Source: Pyrrhosoma nymphula
Lineage: Eukaryota > Arthropoda > Insecta > Odonata > Coenagrionidae
Assembly: GCA_963573305.1 (NCBI GenBank)
Contig: OY754339.1
Span: 72,401,376-72,465,375 of the forward strand
Direction of reading: 5' to 3'
DNA: 64,000 bases
Below are positions 46,733 through 58,700 of this stretch, piece after piece. Within the stretch, counting starts at the first letter, position 1. Every line of letters starts with the position of its first letter. A program made the translations under genes and the position numbers. Under the pieces are notes generated by a model. That model had not been told where the DNA came from, ran no database searches, and worked only from the letters and a program-made list of their open reading frames with translations.

Positions 46733-46990
46733 TCTGTTTCAGTTATCGTCACCCATTGTGCATGGAGTGAAGAAAATGTTGCACCTATCAGCTCGGCAGT
46801 GTGTACCCTCTTATTTGTTGCTTCTATGTGTTATAGATATATAATCCAGAGTTGAAATAATATCATCCGTGCCGTACTAAAACTCGCCTGATGTGAGTTT
46901 TTCAAGTAATCTTAACTTAACGAGAAGCCTCCTTATTTATTTTGTGTCCATACCCAGTTCTTCCATCAGCCGTACTACACTCTCTGTTTG
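46733..46990 (+). repeat. dispersed repeat, CTACATCTACAT family, 3' part
   Basis: This matches the downstream part of the copies at 58 kb. Landmarks are CACCTATCAGCTCGGCAGTG (58 kb: TACCTATCAGTTCTGCAGTG), a GTTTTTCAAGTAATCTTA word, and CTTCCATCAGCCGTAC. The starting CTACATCTACAT block is missing. Family name unknown to me. Confidence 0.65.
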
Positions 46991-47866
46991 CTAACAGCAG
47001 TGTTTAATATGCGTTCCCTGCAGGTAAAAGCTGCGAAGGTGTTGGAGAGGAATGAATCCTCGTCGTTTTTTACTCCCTCCCAACAATTCATCCAGTTACG
47101 TCGCAGGTACTAACACCTCGTCCCTGGACCCAACCCAAACACCTCTTTTTCCCTTCTTCCGCACCCTCTCCCGTAAAAAGGGTTCATTCAAGAGTGTTCC
47201 TCGGTCACATTTTCATATTTTACATACCTAATGGCGACGGCGCTGAAGGGGGAACGCTCTTCCCGCCCTGCTTCTTTAAGCCTTTCTCCACTCTCTCGAC
47301 ACCTCTTAAAAATAGGTGCGGGCACGTTTTTCACACACATTATTCGCGCTCTCAAAGGGCAACGCTCTTGTTACCGCATCAAATTGATAGCCCTGGCGTC
47401 ATGAGAATCTGATGATGTTATTTTCAAATAGGCACTCAAGGCGACCCAGTGGATCGTCTCTTTGCGTTTTTTTAACCCTCTCACTAAATATTTAAGAAAA
47501 ACGAACGTGATACTTTTGCATATCACAGAGATGCATAATTTCAATCATTAACTTTCTTAAACAGTGTATGATGTATTGATGTCATTAAATCCTCCCAAAG
47601 ATTATCCATAGCGAGTTTTTAACTGAGCTTTTTTATTAAAACCGTTCATTTTTTTAAATATAAAAGTTTACTTCTAATGTATGTGCATTCCGTTCTGTTT
47701 AACCCTCGAACCATTTCAATTATTTTACAACCTTGTGTATACTCCTGTGATATCAAATTCTATCTCTTATAACCAATCACTTACAAATTAGCATGGATAG
47801 CGTATGTATGCATATAATAATGATATATTATTAATCATAATTATAATTTATTATCCACTAGTGGAA
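46991..47866. other. anonymous DNA
   Basis: Apart from C/T-rich segments near 47100-47180, I see nothing supportable here. Confidence 0.4.
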
Positions 47867-49828
47867 GGTACCCGTTGAAATTCAATGGATGTGAAAAACA
47901 TATAACTTATTTTATAAGAAAACCACAAATCTTGAAGTAAAACTGTCGGCGTAGTTATTTGAGGAGTTCGTAACCTATCTTGTATGTTGTTTTCATTGTA
48001 GTAGACACGCTGACTGTTTTCCAGGTGCACGGATAGATGAGTGACTGTTGGTCCTCTTTTATGCACGGGAAACTCAAAAATGGGCCACGCAGACTCATTA
48101 CTACTTAATTAGCACCCTTGTTGATAGGTGGTCACCTCGTCCCTCCTGATCTCTTGAGCCGTCTTCTGAGTGATTAACAGCTTGATCGCTTCCCTTGTGC
48201 ACATAAATATATTTGCGTTCAATGACTTAATTTAGTTGCACAATTCAACGTCGATATGTGCGTTGAGTGTCTTAATCAGGATTGGAGACTAGGTTACAAA
48301 CCAGCGGTTGACAACGTCAAAAGGAGTATTAGCAGCAGCAGCAGCCATGTTTATTTGACCTATGAATCTTCCATCACCCCGACTCCGCCTTCGGCGTAAA
48401 TAGTAGCCATAATCATTGGTTAAGGTTGCTAAATAAAAAATATATGGTAATGCTCTTGCGGATTTTCATGCACGTATGTCGTTCATTGCGCAGAATTACC
48501 GTTTTTCTTTCAGTTTAAGAAGCATGTAGTGAAGTCATAATAATTTCCGCCATTTTAAATAGGTTGAAGTTTCGAAACAGATGGGTCTATATTTGAACCA
48601 GATTTATAGCTGGTGACCCGTCCGTAGGTTGGGTTAGGATTAAATTTGTGCGGTTCTTATCGTAGCCCGAGAAACACCACGGGGAGATTCTCATGAGATC
48701 GCTGGTGGGCTTTTCTTTTAGCATCTAAGTCTAACCTTTGTCGTTTTTCATGCAAGGGCTCATTTTCTCGCAAAGAAGACAATCCTCTTGCTTTAGAAGA
48801 TTGATTCGAAAGGTTACTCTTTTTTCTATTAGGCATGTTGATGGATGTATGTTTAAGTCCAATGAGGGGAAACACAGCGGCGATAAGAGAGTCTTGAATA
48901 GGCAACTCGATGATTGAGTGAATGTAAGTTTACTGCACTTCAACTTTTTTAAGCATTTTCAATAACTCATAATGCTAATGATGTGGGAATTGGTCTAAAA
49001 ACAGTTCGCAATCGTAATGAGAGGCAGATGGTTCCACTACGTGTAATAAATATCAGTGTTAAACGATGATAAACATCGCCATGTTTGTTGTAGCGACAGA
49101 GGCATTATTACCATTACTATTCACTGCACGTAAATATTCTTGCACGTTCAATTCCTTTAAGTGTATCGTTTTCTACGTTAGAGCTCTCTCATAAACATGC
49201 ATTGCCCCTATGAGAGCTACTTTGAGAATGGACATTGAAGAGTATTGGTACTTATATGGCTAAATATGCATTGAATTTATCGATACCCCTGAAGCAATAT
49301 ATCATGGGGCCCTTGGGACTCTGGGCCCTTCTTAAATAGATTCTCTTTCTACGTGCTATCATGGGCCTGCAGGAAAACTTAAATCTCATAGGCGTGAATA
49401 TCCTTTGAAAATAAAATCTCTGGTTGTCAAGGAAATATGCTATTGTTTATTTCTGAGAAAAATGTGAGATTTTTCCGCAAAAAACATTATTTTCAGGCAA
49501 TTACGAAGCGTAAAAGAAAATTGATTGATAGAATTAGAATCTGCATGTATTCAGCCATCCGATAAAAAAAATCCCAGCCCTCAATCTTAAGTGAAAGTAA
49601 TTTTAAAAAGCAAAACATGAAACCACTGCACCGAACCCAATGCTTAGCATGGACCATCAGGGGGGGCCCCTGAGGGTTTTTTAATATAGCCTATGTTACA
49701 CCCAAATACATTTTATCTCTACATGCCAAATTTCAGCTCAATCAGTTCAGTAGTTTTTGCGTGATTGAGCAACAGACAGACAGAGAGACAGACAATGTTA
49801 CATTTTTATGTATTAGTACTAGTAAATT
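47867..49828 (+). repeat. dispersed repeat (GGTACCCGTTGAAA family), second locus
   Basis: The start GGTACCCGTTGAAA at 47867 and CGCTTCCCTTGTGCACATAA near 48190 match 37615-37790, with about 200 extra bases here. 49240-49828 matches the two halves flanking the 38.5-41.7 kb insertion without interruption. It ends with an (AGAC)n-type stretch and TTACATTTTTATGTATTAGT. Between them, 48251-49239 is mostly unplaced. It includes an (AGC)n run at about 48332-48343 that continues as AGCC. Confidence 0.65.
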
Positions 49829-52790
49829 GGCGCTTGCAGTTTGTAAGCGGAAGGGGTAAAGTGTATGATTGTGCATTGTAAATCATTAAAAATTAAAGCA
49901 ATAAGGTCTTACTGCTCATGGAAATGATTTTATTTGAGTGCAGAGATGTTCTAAGAATATAATTATCAGAATCTAGCATTATAGGAATGGGTCCATGTAA
50001 AAAGTTCGAGAAAGAACGTAGTTATTCATGGAAAATTTTAATTTTATTCATTTTGTGTCATTAAAAACCAAATCCTTTCTGGTCTGAAACTCGGGGAAAT
50101 ACCCGTGGTTATTTTTACATAAATGCATTGAGCATGAAAATAGGCGAAACCTAAGCTTCATTGAGTGGACCCTTGAAGATAAAAATGGCATTGTAGTTGA
50201 AAATTGCAAGTGGGTTGCAAGCAAGTTTTAGATAAGAGGTTTCTCTGTAAAACATGAAGTGCGAGAGCAACATGCTTATGAACCTTATCATACTTCTGAA
50301 AGTTACTTGCATTATCCCAGCCAATAAAATGATGAAGGATCCCTTATCTTGAATTCCTTTGTTTTTAAGTTCAAATGATTCGTAGCAGTAAGCTTTGTGG
50401 GCTGAAGAAATATATTTTTTCGCGGGAAGCATAAAATATTTCGTGGGTAACAAAACGACCCGTGGATTGCGGAAGTCCCCTATTCTACATTGAATGTTAA
50501 TGCTTTTGAACTTAAGTTGTCTTAATTTTTAATAGTTATACAAATTTAAATGAATGTATTATTATTACTTCACTTTTATGTAAAGCTACAAAACTGACTG
50601 ACTTACTCATTGATACAAATTCCTCGGCATTTTTAATCGAGCTATAAGTTTGAAATTTTCAGAAGAGGGTTGGAATTTGCTTTCAAGTCAGGAATAAATC
50701 GAAAATCCTAACATTTTTTATTCAATTCGAGCCCAGATAGGATTTTGTTTTTTATTGGGATTTAATGGGAAAAACGAATAATTTCCATGTAGAGTAATTT
50801 TCTTTCATTCATTAAAATATGAAATATTTTATATACAAATTTTATTCTTCGACTAAAATGAGGCCAAAAGATCAAAGCATTTAATTCTTGCAACCGATTT
50901 TTCTCTATCGATCGATAAACTGAATTATTTTAAGTTTAAACGCAAAATTAATGTAAATTTCTATCTTTTTTCATTTACATGGCTAGGCAACTTTTTCATT
51001 GTTTCCTAGGCTTGCAGGACCTTACATGCTGGCTAATTAAAGGCTGCATTCAAGGGAATTTAACCTTCTTGGTGCGTATTTCAATAGCTTTTAATGATAT
51101 TATGCCTTCGACCTGCATTATTAATAGGACAGGTGCTATCAGTGAATCGCTGTTAAGCACTGGGTCTCATTTCTTCCACTTCTTCCGGGCCTCTGAAACT
51201 TCACTTCTGAAACTATCCCTCCACCTTATACTGGATTTCCCTCTCTCTGTTTTTCAGTATTTCAATACCTTTCAACGGAGTTATGCTTTGACCTACACGA
51301 TTTACAATGTTTTATGATGATACATATAAATTGTGGTAATTTAAAACCCTATGTTCTTGCAAACTATGAGTGAAAGAAATGGAATTATCAATCACTTTAC
51401 AAAAACATATTCATAAACGATACAGTAATTACACTCTCACATCTGTGAACCGTAGTGATGCTCTGATATTATATTAAAATGAAAAAAACAATAACCAGCT
51501 CTCTCACTACAAGTATACTTTAAAAAATTAATTTGGTCGAGGCCATGAATTGATTAACACCCCAATACATAGAAAGGAGACTATTCTTCAGCAGAAAATA
51601 TTATGATATATTTGGGAATTTAACGGGTTAACGTCCAAATTGTTTTAATGAAATATTAAATTGCCTCTTTACTAAGGTATACAAAATGTGATAACATATG
51701 AGGCACCCTTTTCTCAAAACGTAATTCAAATGTGAAAACCCATTTCATTTAGCCAGACTGATTCAAAACCTAACTATTTATTAGTTATTATAATTTTCTA
51801 TGCATATGGGTTGAAGTAGCTAAATGGGACATTGTTACAGAAATATTTTGAGCACAAATTTACAACATCCAAAGCATTTATATCGAGAATGGACTCATTC
51901 ATTCACGGTTAGGATCCTTTAGTTATACTATTGGCTGATATTCCTTTACAAACGTCTAAATATTAAAGATTATTACAGTTTTCATTCTAAAGCATTACCA
52001 TTCATTGTAAAATAGGGGACCCCCGGAGCCCCCGGGCCGTTTTGCTACCCACGAAACTTTTTATACGGCCCGAGAAAAAACATTTATTCGGCACGCATAG
52101 CTTACAGCTGCTAATCATTTTTATTTAAAGACCAAGTCATCCAAGGTATGAAGTTCTTGATCATTTTATTAACTTGGGTTTATCACGTAACCTTAAGAAG
52201 TATGATGAGGTTCACAAGCATGTTGCTCTCGCATTTCAGGTTTCACAGAGAAACATCATACCTAAAACTTGCATGCAATTTTCAATTAAAATGAATTTTC
52301 AATTAAAATGCAATTTTTATATTCAAGTGTCCACTCAATCAAGCCTAGGTTTCGCCAATTCTTTTAGACTGCTTATTAATCGCTACTTTGAGAAATTACG
52401 TGGACTTTGTAAGCATATTTATTTCGCTCTTATGTTTTTTCAATGCAACATTATGTAAAAACAACCACGGGATTGCTCCGAGTTCCGGACCAGAAAAGAT
52501 TCAGCTTTTTTTAGTTTTATAAAAGAGTAAAATAAAAATTTTCCATGCATAATAAAGTTCTTTCTCGAATTTGAACATGAAAATTCCCTACAATCATGAA
52601 ACTTAGAGAACAATATGCCCAATACACCAAGGTTTTAAATTCTGCTACCAATTGAAAAAAAAATTGGTTCATTATTTCGCAATTTTAGTTTAACTGCTTT
52701 GTTATAATGAGCAGTAAGACCTTATTGCTTGTGTACCATCATACTTTTTTCCCCTTTTGCATGTAAACTGCGTGCACCCATTTACTAGTT
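49818..52790. repeat. inverted pair of a 0.7-0.8 kb repeat
   Basis: The left copy (about 49818-50520, plus) and right copy (about 52790-51980, minus) match through several landmarks in reverse order. These include ACTAGTAAAT at the outer ends, GCAATAAGGTCTTACTGCTC, GAGAGCAACATGCTT, AATAAAATGAT and TTTCGTGGGTA.CAAAACG at the inner ends. About 1.45 kb lies between. The pair could be one large foldback element or two independent insertions in opposite orientation. Confidence 0.75.
50565..51335 (+). repeat. dispersed repeat (GCTACAAAACTGACTGAC family), copy 1
   Basis: Landmarks shared with the copy at 53505-54065 are CCAGATAGGATTTTGTTTTT, GAGGCCAAAAGATCAA, TCTCTATCGATCGATAAA and TTACAATGTTTTAT at the end. 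Here an internal stretch of about 170 bp is bracketed by a duplicated GTATTTCAATA...TTATGC word (near 51067 and 51258), so the copy has an internal duplication or insertion. Confidence 0.75.
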
Positions 52791-52794
52791 ATTA

Positions 52795-52925
52795 TTATTA
52801 GTAATATATAAAGCTACAAAACTGACTGATTCACTCACTCATTTATACAATATCCTGGGCATTTCTAGTCGAGCTACAAGGTTGAAATCTTCAGAACAGG
52901 GTTGGAATTTGGTGTCGGGTTCAAT
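52795..52925 (+). repeat. GCTACAAAACTGACTGA family, truncated copy 2
   Basis: Only the first part of the family is present: the GCTACAAAACTGACTGATTC word through GGGTTGGAATTTGGTGTCG. It directly abuts the outer end of the right inverted copy. The left inverted copy is similarly followed by copy 1 of this family at 50565. Confidence 0.7.
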
Positions 52926-53504
52926 TTTCTAAGGAATATTCTGACAGGGTCCTATCGCTTTGCATTGCGTATAGATTTACATATAATTTCATCACATATC
53001 ACATTGCACTATGTCCTATCATCTCGTATTAAATCTCGTATTACATTAGATGGCATGTCGCAACGGATATATCATTACATTTCGTTGAACCATTTTTCGA
53101 CGTATATTTCAAAGCGTACCGCATTGAATCGCTTTCCATCAAAATACATCACAATGAGATATTTCGCATAATGTGGACAAACAGTGTCACTATGCGATGT
53201 CTCCCAAATATCGTGAAACGTACTCGATGTGTCTCTTTACCGCACAAGCGCATCTTAAAGTCAATTCCCCATCATAATCACCCAGTAGCCGTTCCTAATA
53301 TATTTTGGCCCTTTTGCTCCATTTTTCACTTTTCCCTTGTTTGTTTTTTAAGCCCCCTGTTTGGAAGCTTGGTCTTCATTCTTCTTTGCGTTTCTTCCTC
53401 TTTTTGAAGTTATACTTCTTTGCGCCCGTTGGAGACTTTTGGGATGGGATGTTGGTCGAGAAACCGCGTCACGCTCTTTTTTGGGTGAGAAAAATCCACA
53501 ATTG

Positions 53505-54065
53505 TACTCATTGATACGAATTCCTGGGTATTTCTAATCGAGCTAAAAGGATGAAATTTTCAGGGAAGGGTTCAAATTTGGTGTCGAGTCAGGAAAAAAT
53601 CGAAAATCCCAATATTTTTCATTGGTTTCGAGTCCAGATAGGATTTTGTTTTTTAATGGGTTTAAATGGGAAAAACGAATAATTTACGTGTAGAGTAATT
53701 TTCATTCATTCATTAAAATATGAAATAATTTAGATACAAGTGTCATTCTTTGACTGAAATGAGGCCAAAAGATCAATGCATTTACTTCTTGCAACCGATG
53801 TTTCTCTATCGATCGATAAATTGAAATATTTGAAGTTTAAACGCAAAATTAATGCAAATTTCGATCTTTTTTCATTTTCGTTGCTAAGCAATTTTTTCAT
53901 TGTTCCCGAGACTTCCAGTACCTTATACGCGTGCTATAAAGATTAAACTTAAAGGAATATAACATTCTCCGTGCGTATTTCAATCGCTTTTAACGATATT
54001 ATGCCTTAGAAATATACTTTTTACAATGTTTTATAATTATATACATAAACTGTTTCGTAGCTTTG
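53505..54065 (+). repeat. GCTACAAAACTGACTGA family, copy 3
   Basis: This is the most continuous copy downstream of the first word. It runs from ACTCATTGATACGAATTCCT to the TTACAATGTTTTATAATTAT word without the insertion seen in copy 1. No coding capacity. Confidence 0.75.
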
Positions 54066-56094
54066 ACACTCCTCCATTTGCTCATGCCTACGAAATCCGT
54101 TGGGATCATAGGAAACGTACATTGAAACGTACGTACGTTGGGAAACGTACATATGTATAGTATATAGGTGTATATAACAGATAATATATAGGTGTATATT
54201 ATAAAAATTAAATCACTAATAACAATATATCGAAGAGAAATATATTGAATAATAGAGAAAAAATGTCTTTTATTTCATTTATATATCCTGTCTGCCTGTG
54301 TGTGTGAGCGGGTGTGTGCGACCGGCCAAAGAAGTATTCACTTCCACCGTCTGGTCCGACGCAGACCACGTTTTTTCTTGCACTCACAAACTATGTAGGG
54401 TTGGCTCCTGGATTTACGGCATTATGTCTTGATTTAAAGCGAAATTTCTTGTCATTATTTAGACCAAAGAGGCAAATCGGTTGGGTAAAATTGAAAATTA
54501 TGTTCTGATATCGATTCAAAGCCATGCTTCGTGCATTTTATTTCAAGTTTCTCAGAACTTTTGAAATGTCTCGTTTTTAACTCATTAGCTCTGGCCTCTC
54601 CTCTGTAAAAACCATGTCAAACATTTCTTTTATTAACTCCAATATGATTCCCCAAACTTTTCACTTTTTATGTTAGGTATCCTTGTAAATGTTTTCAAGA
54701 GTTGTATTCTCTGTATAATTTTGATAGTTTACGTAAGCTTCAATGGGTAGAAATTGTTTGCTGAAGCAATGGATTGTGATGGGAATTTCTTAGGTGTTGA
54801 AGTGACAATTTGCGTTGTTATTTTTCGCCTTTCTCAAAAGCAAATGAAAACCTTATAAATGAATGCAAATAATCCTGTTTAATACGAAACCACATCGGTG
54901 ATTTTACTGAGACCTTACTTAATTGCATGGGAGTAGTCTCTTTATACATGGTACTATATCATCTTGGTCATAGTAGCTACTGCCAATATGCTCATGGGTT
55001 TTTGAGAACTTGATTTTATACATATGGAATTGAGTTTTTGATGAAGGTTTTTGGGCTATGTGCTTCTAATCAAACATTCACAGTATTAAAGTATTAAAAT
55101 ATGAGTATAACGAAGCATATATGGGTAGATGGAAGGAGTTTACTAAAGAAACACGTTTGATAGCTGTAAAAGGAAGCCTTCCAGAAAGTCAACCTTCAGT
55201 ATATTCCACATAAAAACTTTACAATCGTTCTCTCCCGTTAAGACACCGTGAGCTACGTGTGTCCATAAAATTCTAGGCAACCTTACCTAGGAGTTGGGAA
55301 TGGGTTGATGTAACAGAAAGTCAAGGATATGGTTGATGTGGGATGGGCAGGGTGGGAATTGGAAAGAGTGGGGTGGAAGCAAATAGGACAGAGTCTCAGT
55401 ATATGGGGTTATTCTGAAGAAAAAAAGGAAGAAAAACTGAATTTATCGCCGTAGCTAAATGTATGACCGGGCTGTATGGATGCTTGTTCAATTATTATGC
55501 ACAGTGACGTAGCCAGTGCGGTCGATGGGATCCAGACCACCCGCTCTTGCCCCCAGAAATTTGAATTATTTTACACAAAGGGCAATAAATGAAACAGTTA
55601 TTGTTATTTTTAGCAAATTATGTTGATTATATTTATTCCTAATTATGAACAGTTTTTTCAACTGATATGTTTGTAAATTTCGAACAAATTTCCGTGGGCA
55701 TTTTAAAATTTAAGAAATTTGCATAGAAAAAGTCTAATCAAATAGTGGCTGTTACACCACAGTCTCAGTTGCAATCAATTTCGCCTAAATTACATAAACA
55801 CAATATTTCAACTGTTTTTCTTTTATTTTCACGGTCCCCACTTCCGCTAATACTTAACTTGCTACCCTCCTGCCCCTGCCCCGTAGAAGCCCCTGCCTAG
55901 CAGTCGGCTTCTATGGCTAAAACAAATTGTGTTATATTATATATTTGTCAAATAATCTTCAGATTTCGTGTCATAATTGCGTTTTCTAATAACTAAGACA
56001 CGTCATCAGTAAACACAGTATTTTTATAAGATGCGAAAGGAGTGGTGAAATTTAACTTATTTTTTCCTCAAACATCCGTGTTAGAACATAGTTA
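54066..56094. other. anonymous DNA
   Basis: A short cluster of GAAACGTAC words with ACGTACGT lies at about 54110-54152, followed by TATATAGGTGTATAT duplications. No gene recognised. Confidence 0.4.
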
Positions 56095-56620
56095 AGGTGG
56101 CTAGAGTGGTTTTTATCTCTACACAGATTTGCACGAAACTTTTTACACATGTGAGATCTATGGATAAAAGTAAACAACATTGCATGATTTCAATTTGTTT
56201 TTTGGCATTTCAATGCTATTTTCACACATATCGTTATGGTATATTTCATAATTATTCGATTACATATGTACATAGTTTCTTCTTAACGCTCAATAATATT
56301 TTCCATGCTTTAGTAATGGCTGCTAATAAATATCAAGTTGTCACGCCGAGACAAAGATTTGAAAAAAACTCACTTAAATATAGTGGCCTAAGTTTCGAAT
56401 ACCGCACCGAAAACAACCAGTAGTTCAAGTCACAACAAAATTTAATTCAGGCAAAAAATGTGAAATATTGTTCGATTCTTTCACAATTTTCATTGCTTCA
56501 TGTGTTGTGAGTTTCACCGCATTAACATATGTACTTAAATCAAATGTGGTCCGAGTATTTTTTCGGCTTACTTGAAAATGTATTAAATTTTCGCTCAAAT
56601 GCACACGATAAATGCTTCAA
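56095..56620 (+). repeat. dispersed repeat, copy 2, uninterrupted (mariner empty site)
   Basis: This is colinear with 18670-19005 plus 20252-20400. The position equivalent to the mariner insertion is about 56465-56490, where no transposon is present. This supports the boundaries of the mariner element and shows the repeat is an independent family. Confidence 0.75.
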
Positions 56621-58059
56621 CCATCTTTAAAAAAAAAACTATTACAATCCGTGATGGGTCGTGAAAAGAATTTATTTTCAAAACGGCCTGTACCGACAGC
56701 CCAGCTTCCTAATTCTATCATTTTGATGCAATAGAGCGTAGTGCGCCGGCGATCGTTAAGTGATTTAGACTTCTCGAGATAAAGGATTTGTTTCTAAGTT
56801 TAATCAAACGATTTCTTCTAAGTGATATCGCGGAGTCCAATATTGACATTCAATAAAGTTGTGGTAATAGGCTTGTGTCACTTCCGTCGTATTGGGAGCA
56901 CTGATTTCAATCGGCCGTAGTAAGTCGGGATTAGTAAAATGTTTTGATTTTCCAATTCCTTTCCTTTGATATATTTTACTGTAGAGCTTATTTACAGGTT
57001 TTAGATACATCTCTCCTTTCCATTCAACTCTCTTTTCAGCTAACCTCGCCATCCCAGTTCATTCACGATTTCACCTTTCACCTAAACGGGATCTCTCTGG
57101 CGATATATCGATTTATCCCCATTCATGTCTTTGCCTAAAAGTTTCGGTCATGTTTCCTTCTCGTTCCCTTTTTTCCCATCCCTGACCTCTCAGGTAACTT
57201 ATCCTCCCTCATTTGTTAAGCTTTCACGTCATCCACCTGTCCAAATTCCGAGCTCTTCTTATGACGTGGATCTAAAAATATTTTGAAAGGTATGTAAACG
57301 TAAGTGTCTAATGCGGAGGTGGGCTTTAATGCGGAGGGTGAGGTAGTAGAGAGTAGAAAACATCCAAATGCATCAAAACCATTACATAGATGATGAACGA
57401 AGGTAGTAAATGGCGTCTTGATTCATGAAAGTGAAGGCAAGGAAGGAAAGAAAATAGTTTTTTAAGGTTAAAATAATACGTATATTGTCTAATCAAAAGG
57501 GTAAAATAGGTTTCTGCTAAAATAGTGCTTTGTAAACGTTAAACGGTGATTTGGTGAGCTCTTTTAGGAATATTCAGAAAAACTAATTTGAAAACCTATA
57601 AAATCCAATTCTTCGTTCTTCTATGGATATATTCACAGTGAGTGCAGGGTCGATTCTGCCTGTAAAATTTAGAATTTCAAACTAGTCTTCTTCTCCGTAT
57701 TTTATCTGTAATTTTCTCTTCGTTTTGGAAATGTCTTATATTTTTCCTCTCCGCGCATGCACCATTCCCTGTTTTTCCAGAAAAATGATCCTTCTCAAGT
57801 ATTCCCAATTTCTTCTATTTCCCCAAGAGAACGCTCTCTTAATACACATTTTCTGTACCAAACTGTGCAATATTCCATCTATGCTCAGTCATAATACCCA
57901 GCACGAATAAATAAACTTGTCGTTTGTCATAAAACTCATGTATTAGGTATTTCAGCCTCCAAGTGGTTAATTGCGCATCCACAACTGCGCTTAGGTTACT
58001 TATAGAAACCATAAACATTTACTTCATTAAATCAGGTACAATAAGTTATGAGACGATTT
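56621..58059. other. anonymous DNA
   Basis: No supportable gene. The ORFs at 56804-57052 (minus) and 56944-57138 (plus) are short and carry no known motif. Confidence 0.35.
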
Positions 58060-58700
58060 CTACATCTACATGTATACACTACCCTGCGATTCGCTGCAGA
58101 GGCGTGTGGCAGGGAGTTTTAGGACTCCAGCAATGGATAGGAGGGAGGGATAGGGAAAAGGAGGTGAATTGTATATCAACGATGTATCATATGCCCGTAT
58201 CACGCTGTTTTTGTTACAATCGCTAATGGTGCGTGGATAGAAGGATTTTGGTACCTATCAGTTCTGCAGTGAATCTCTCTTATGTTGTCGCTCTCGGTTC
58301 TAGGGGTCTACATCTACATCTACATACTACCCCGAAAGCCGCCTCAATAGGCGTGTGGCGGGGGTGTTAGGACACCAGCCGTTTACATATAACAAGGAAA
58401 CACTCTAATGAAATTACTCCTTGCATTTATTAAAGTCCCTTATTGTTCGGGGGAAAAACGAATTCCCATACCTATCCGTTCGGCAAAATATCTCTCTTAA
58501 TTTATCCATTCTGTCGGACCTGGAACTATAGTGATATAGAGGGGGTCAGAATAATATCCCCTCTGTCCTATTGAAACTCGACGGATCTCAATTTTTCAAG
58601 TAATCTAAGAATAATGCTTATCCTCCAAATCTCTAATGGCTCCCAACCTTGTCATTCCATCAGCTGTTCGACACTTTCCCGACACTGGAATCAGTTTTTA
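58060..58700 (+). repeat. two adjacent copies of the CTACATCTACAT family
   Basis: The first copy (about 58060-58308) starts CTACATCTACATG and has GGCGTGTGGCAGGGAGTTTT and TACCTATCAGTTCTGCAGTG. The second (about 58309-58700) starts CTACATCTACATCTACATAC and has GGCGTGTGGCGGGGGTGTTA, CATACCTATCCGTTCGGCAA and CATTCCATCAGCTGTTCGAC. The first copy is cut off where the second begins, so either it is 3'-truncated or the second inserted into it. Fragments of the family also lie at 23096-23190 and 46733-46990. Confidence 0.75.
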
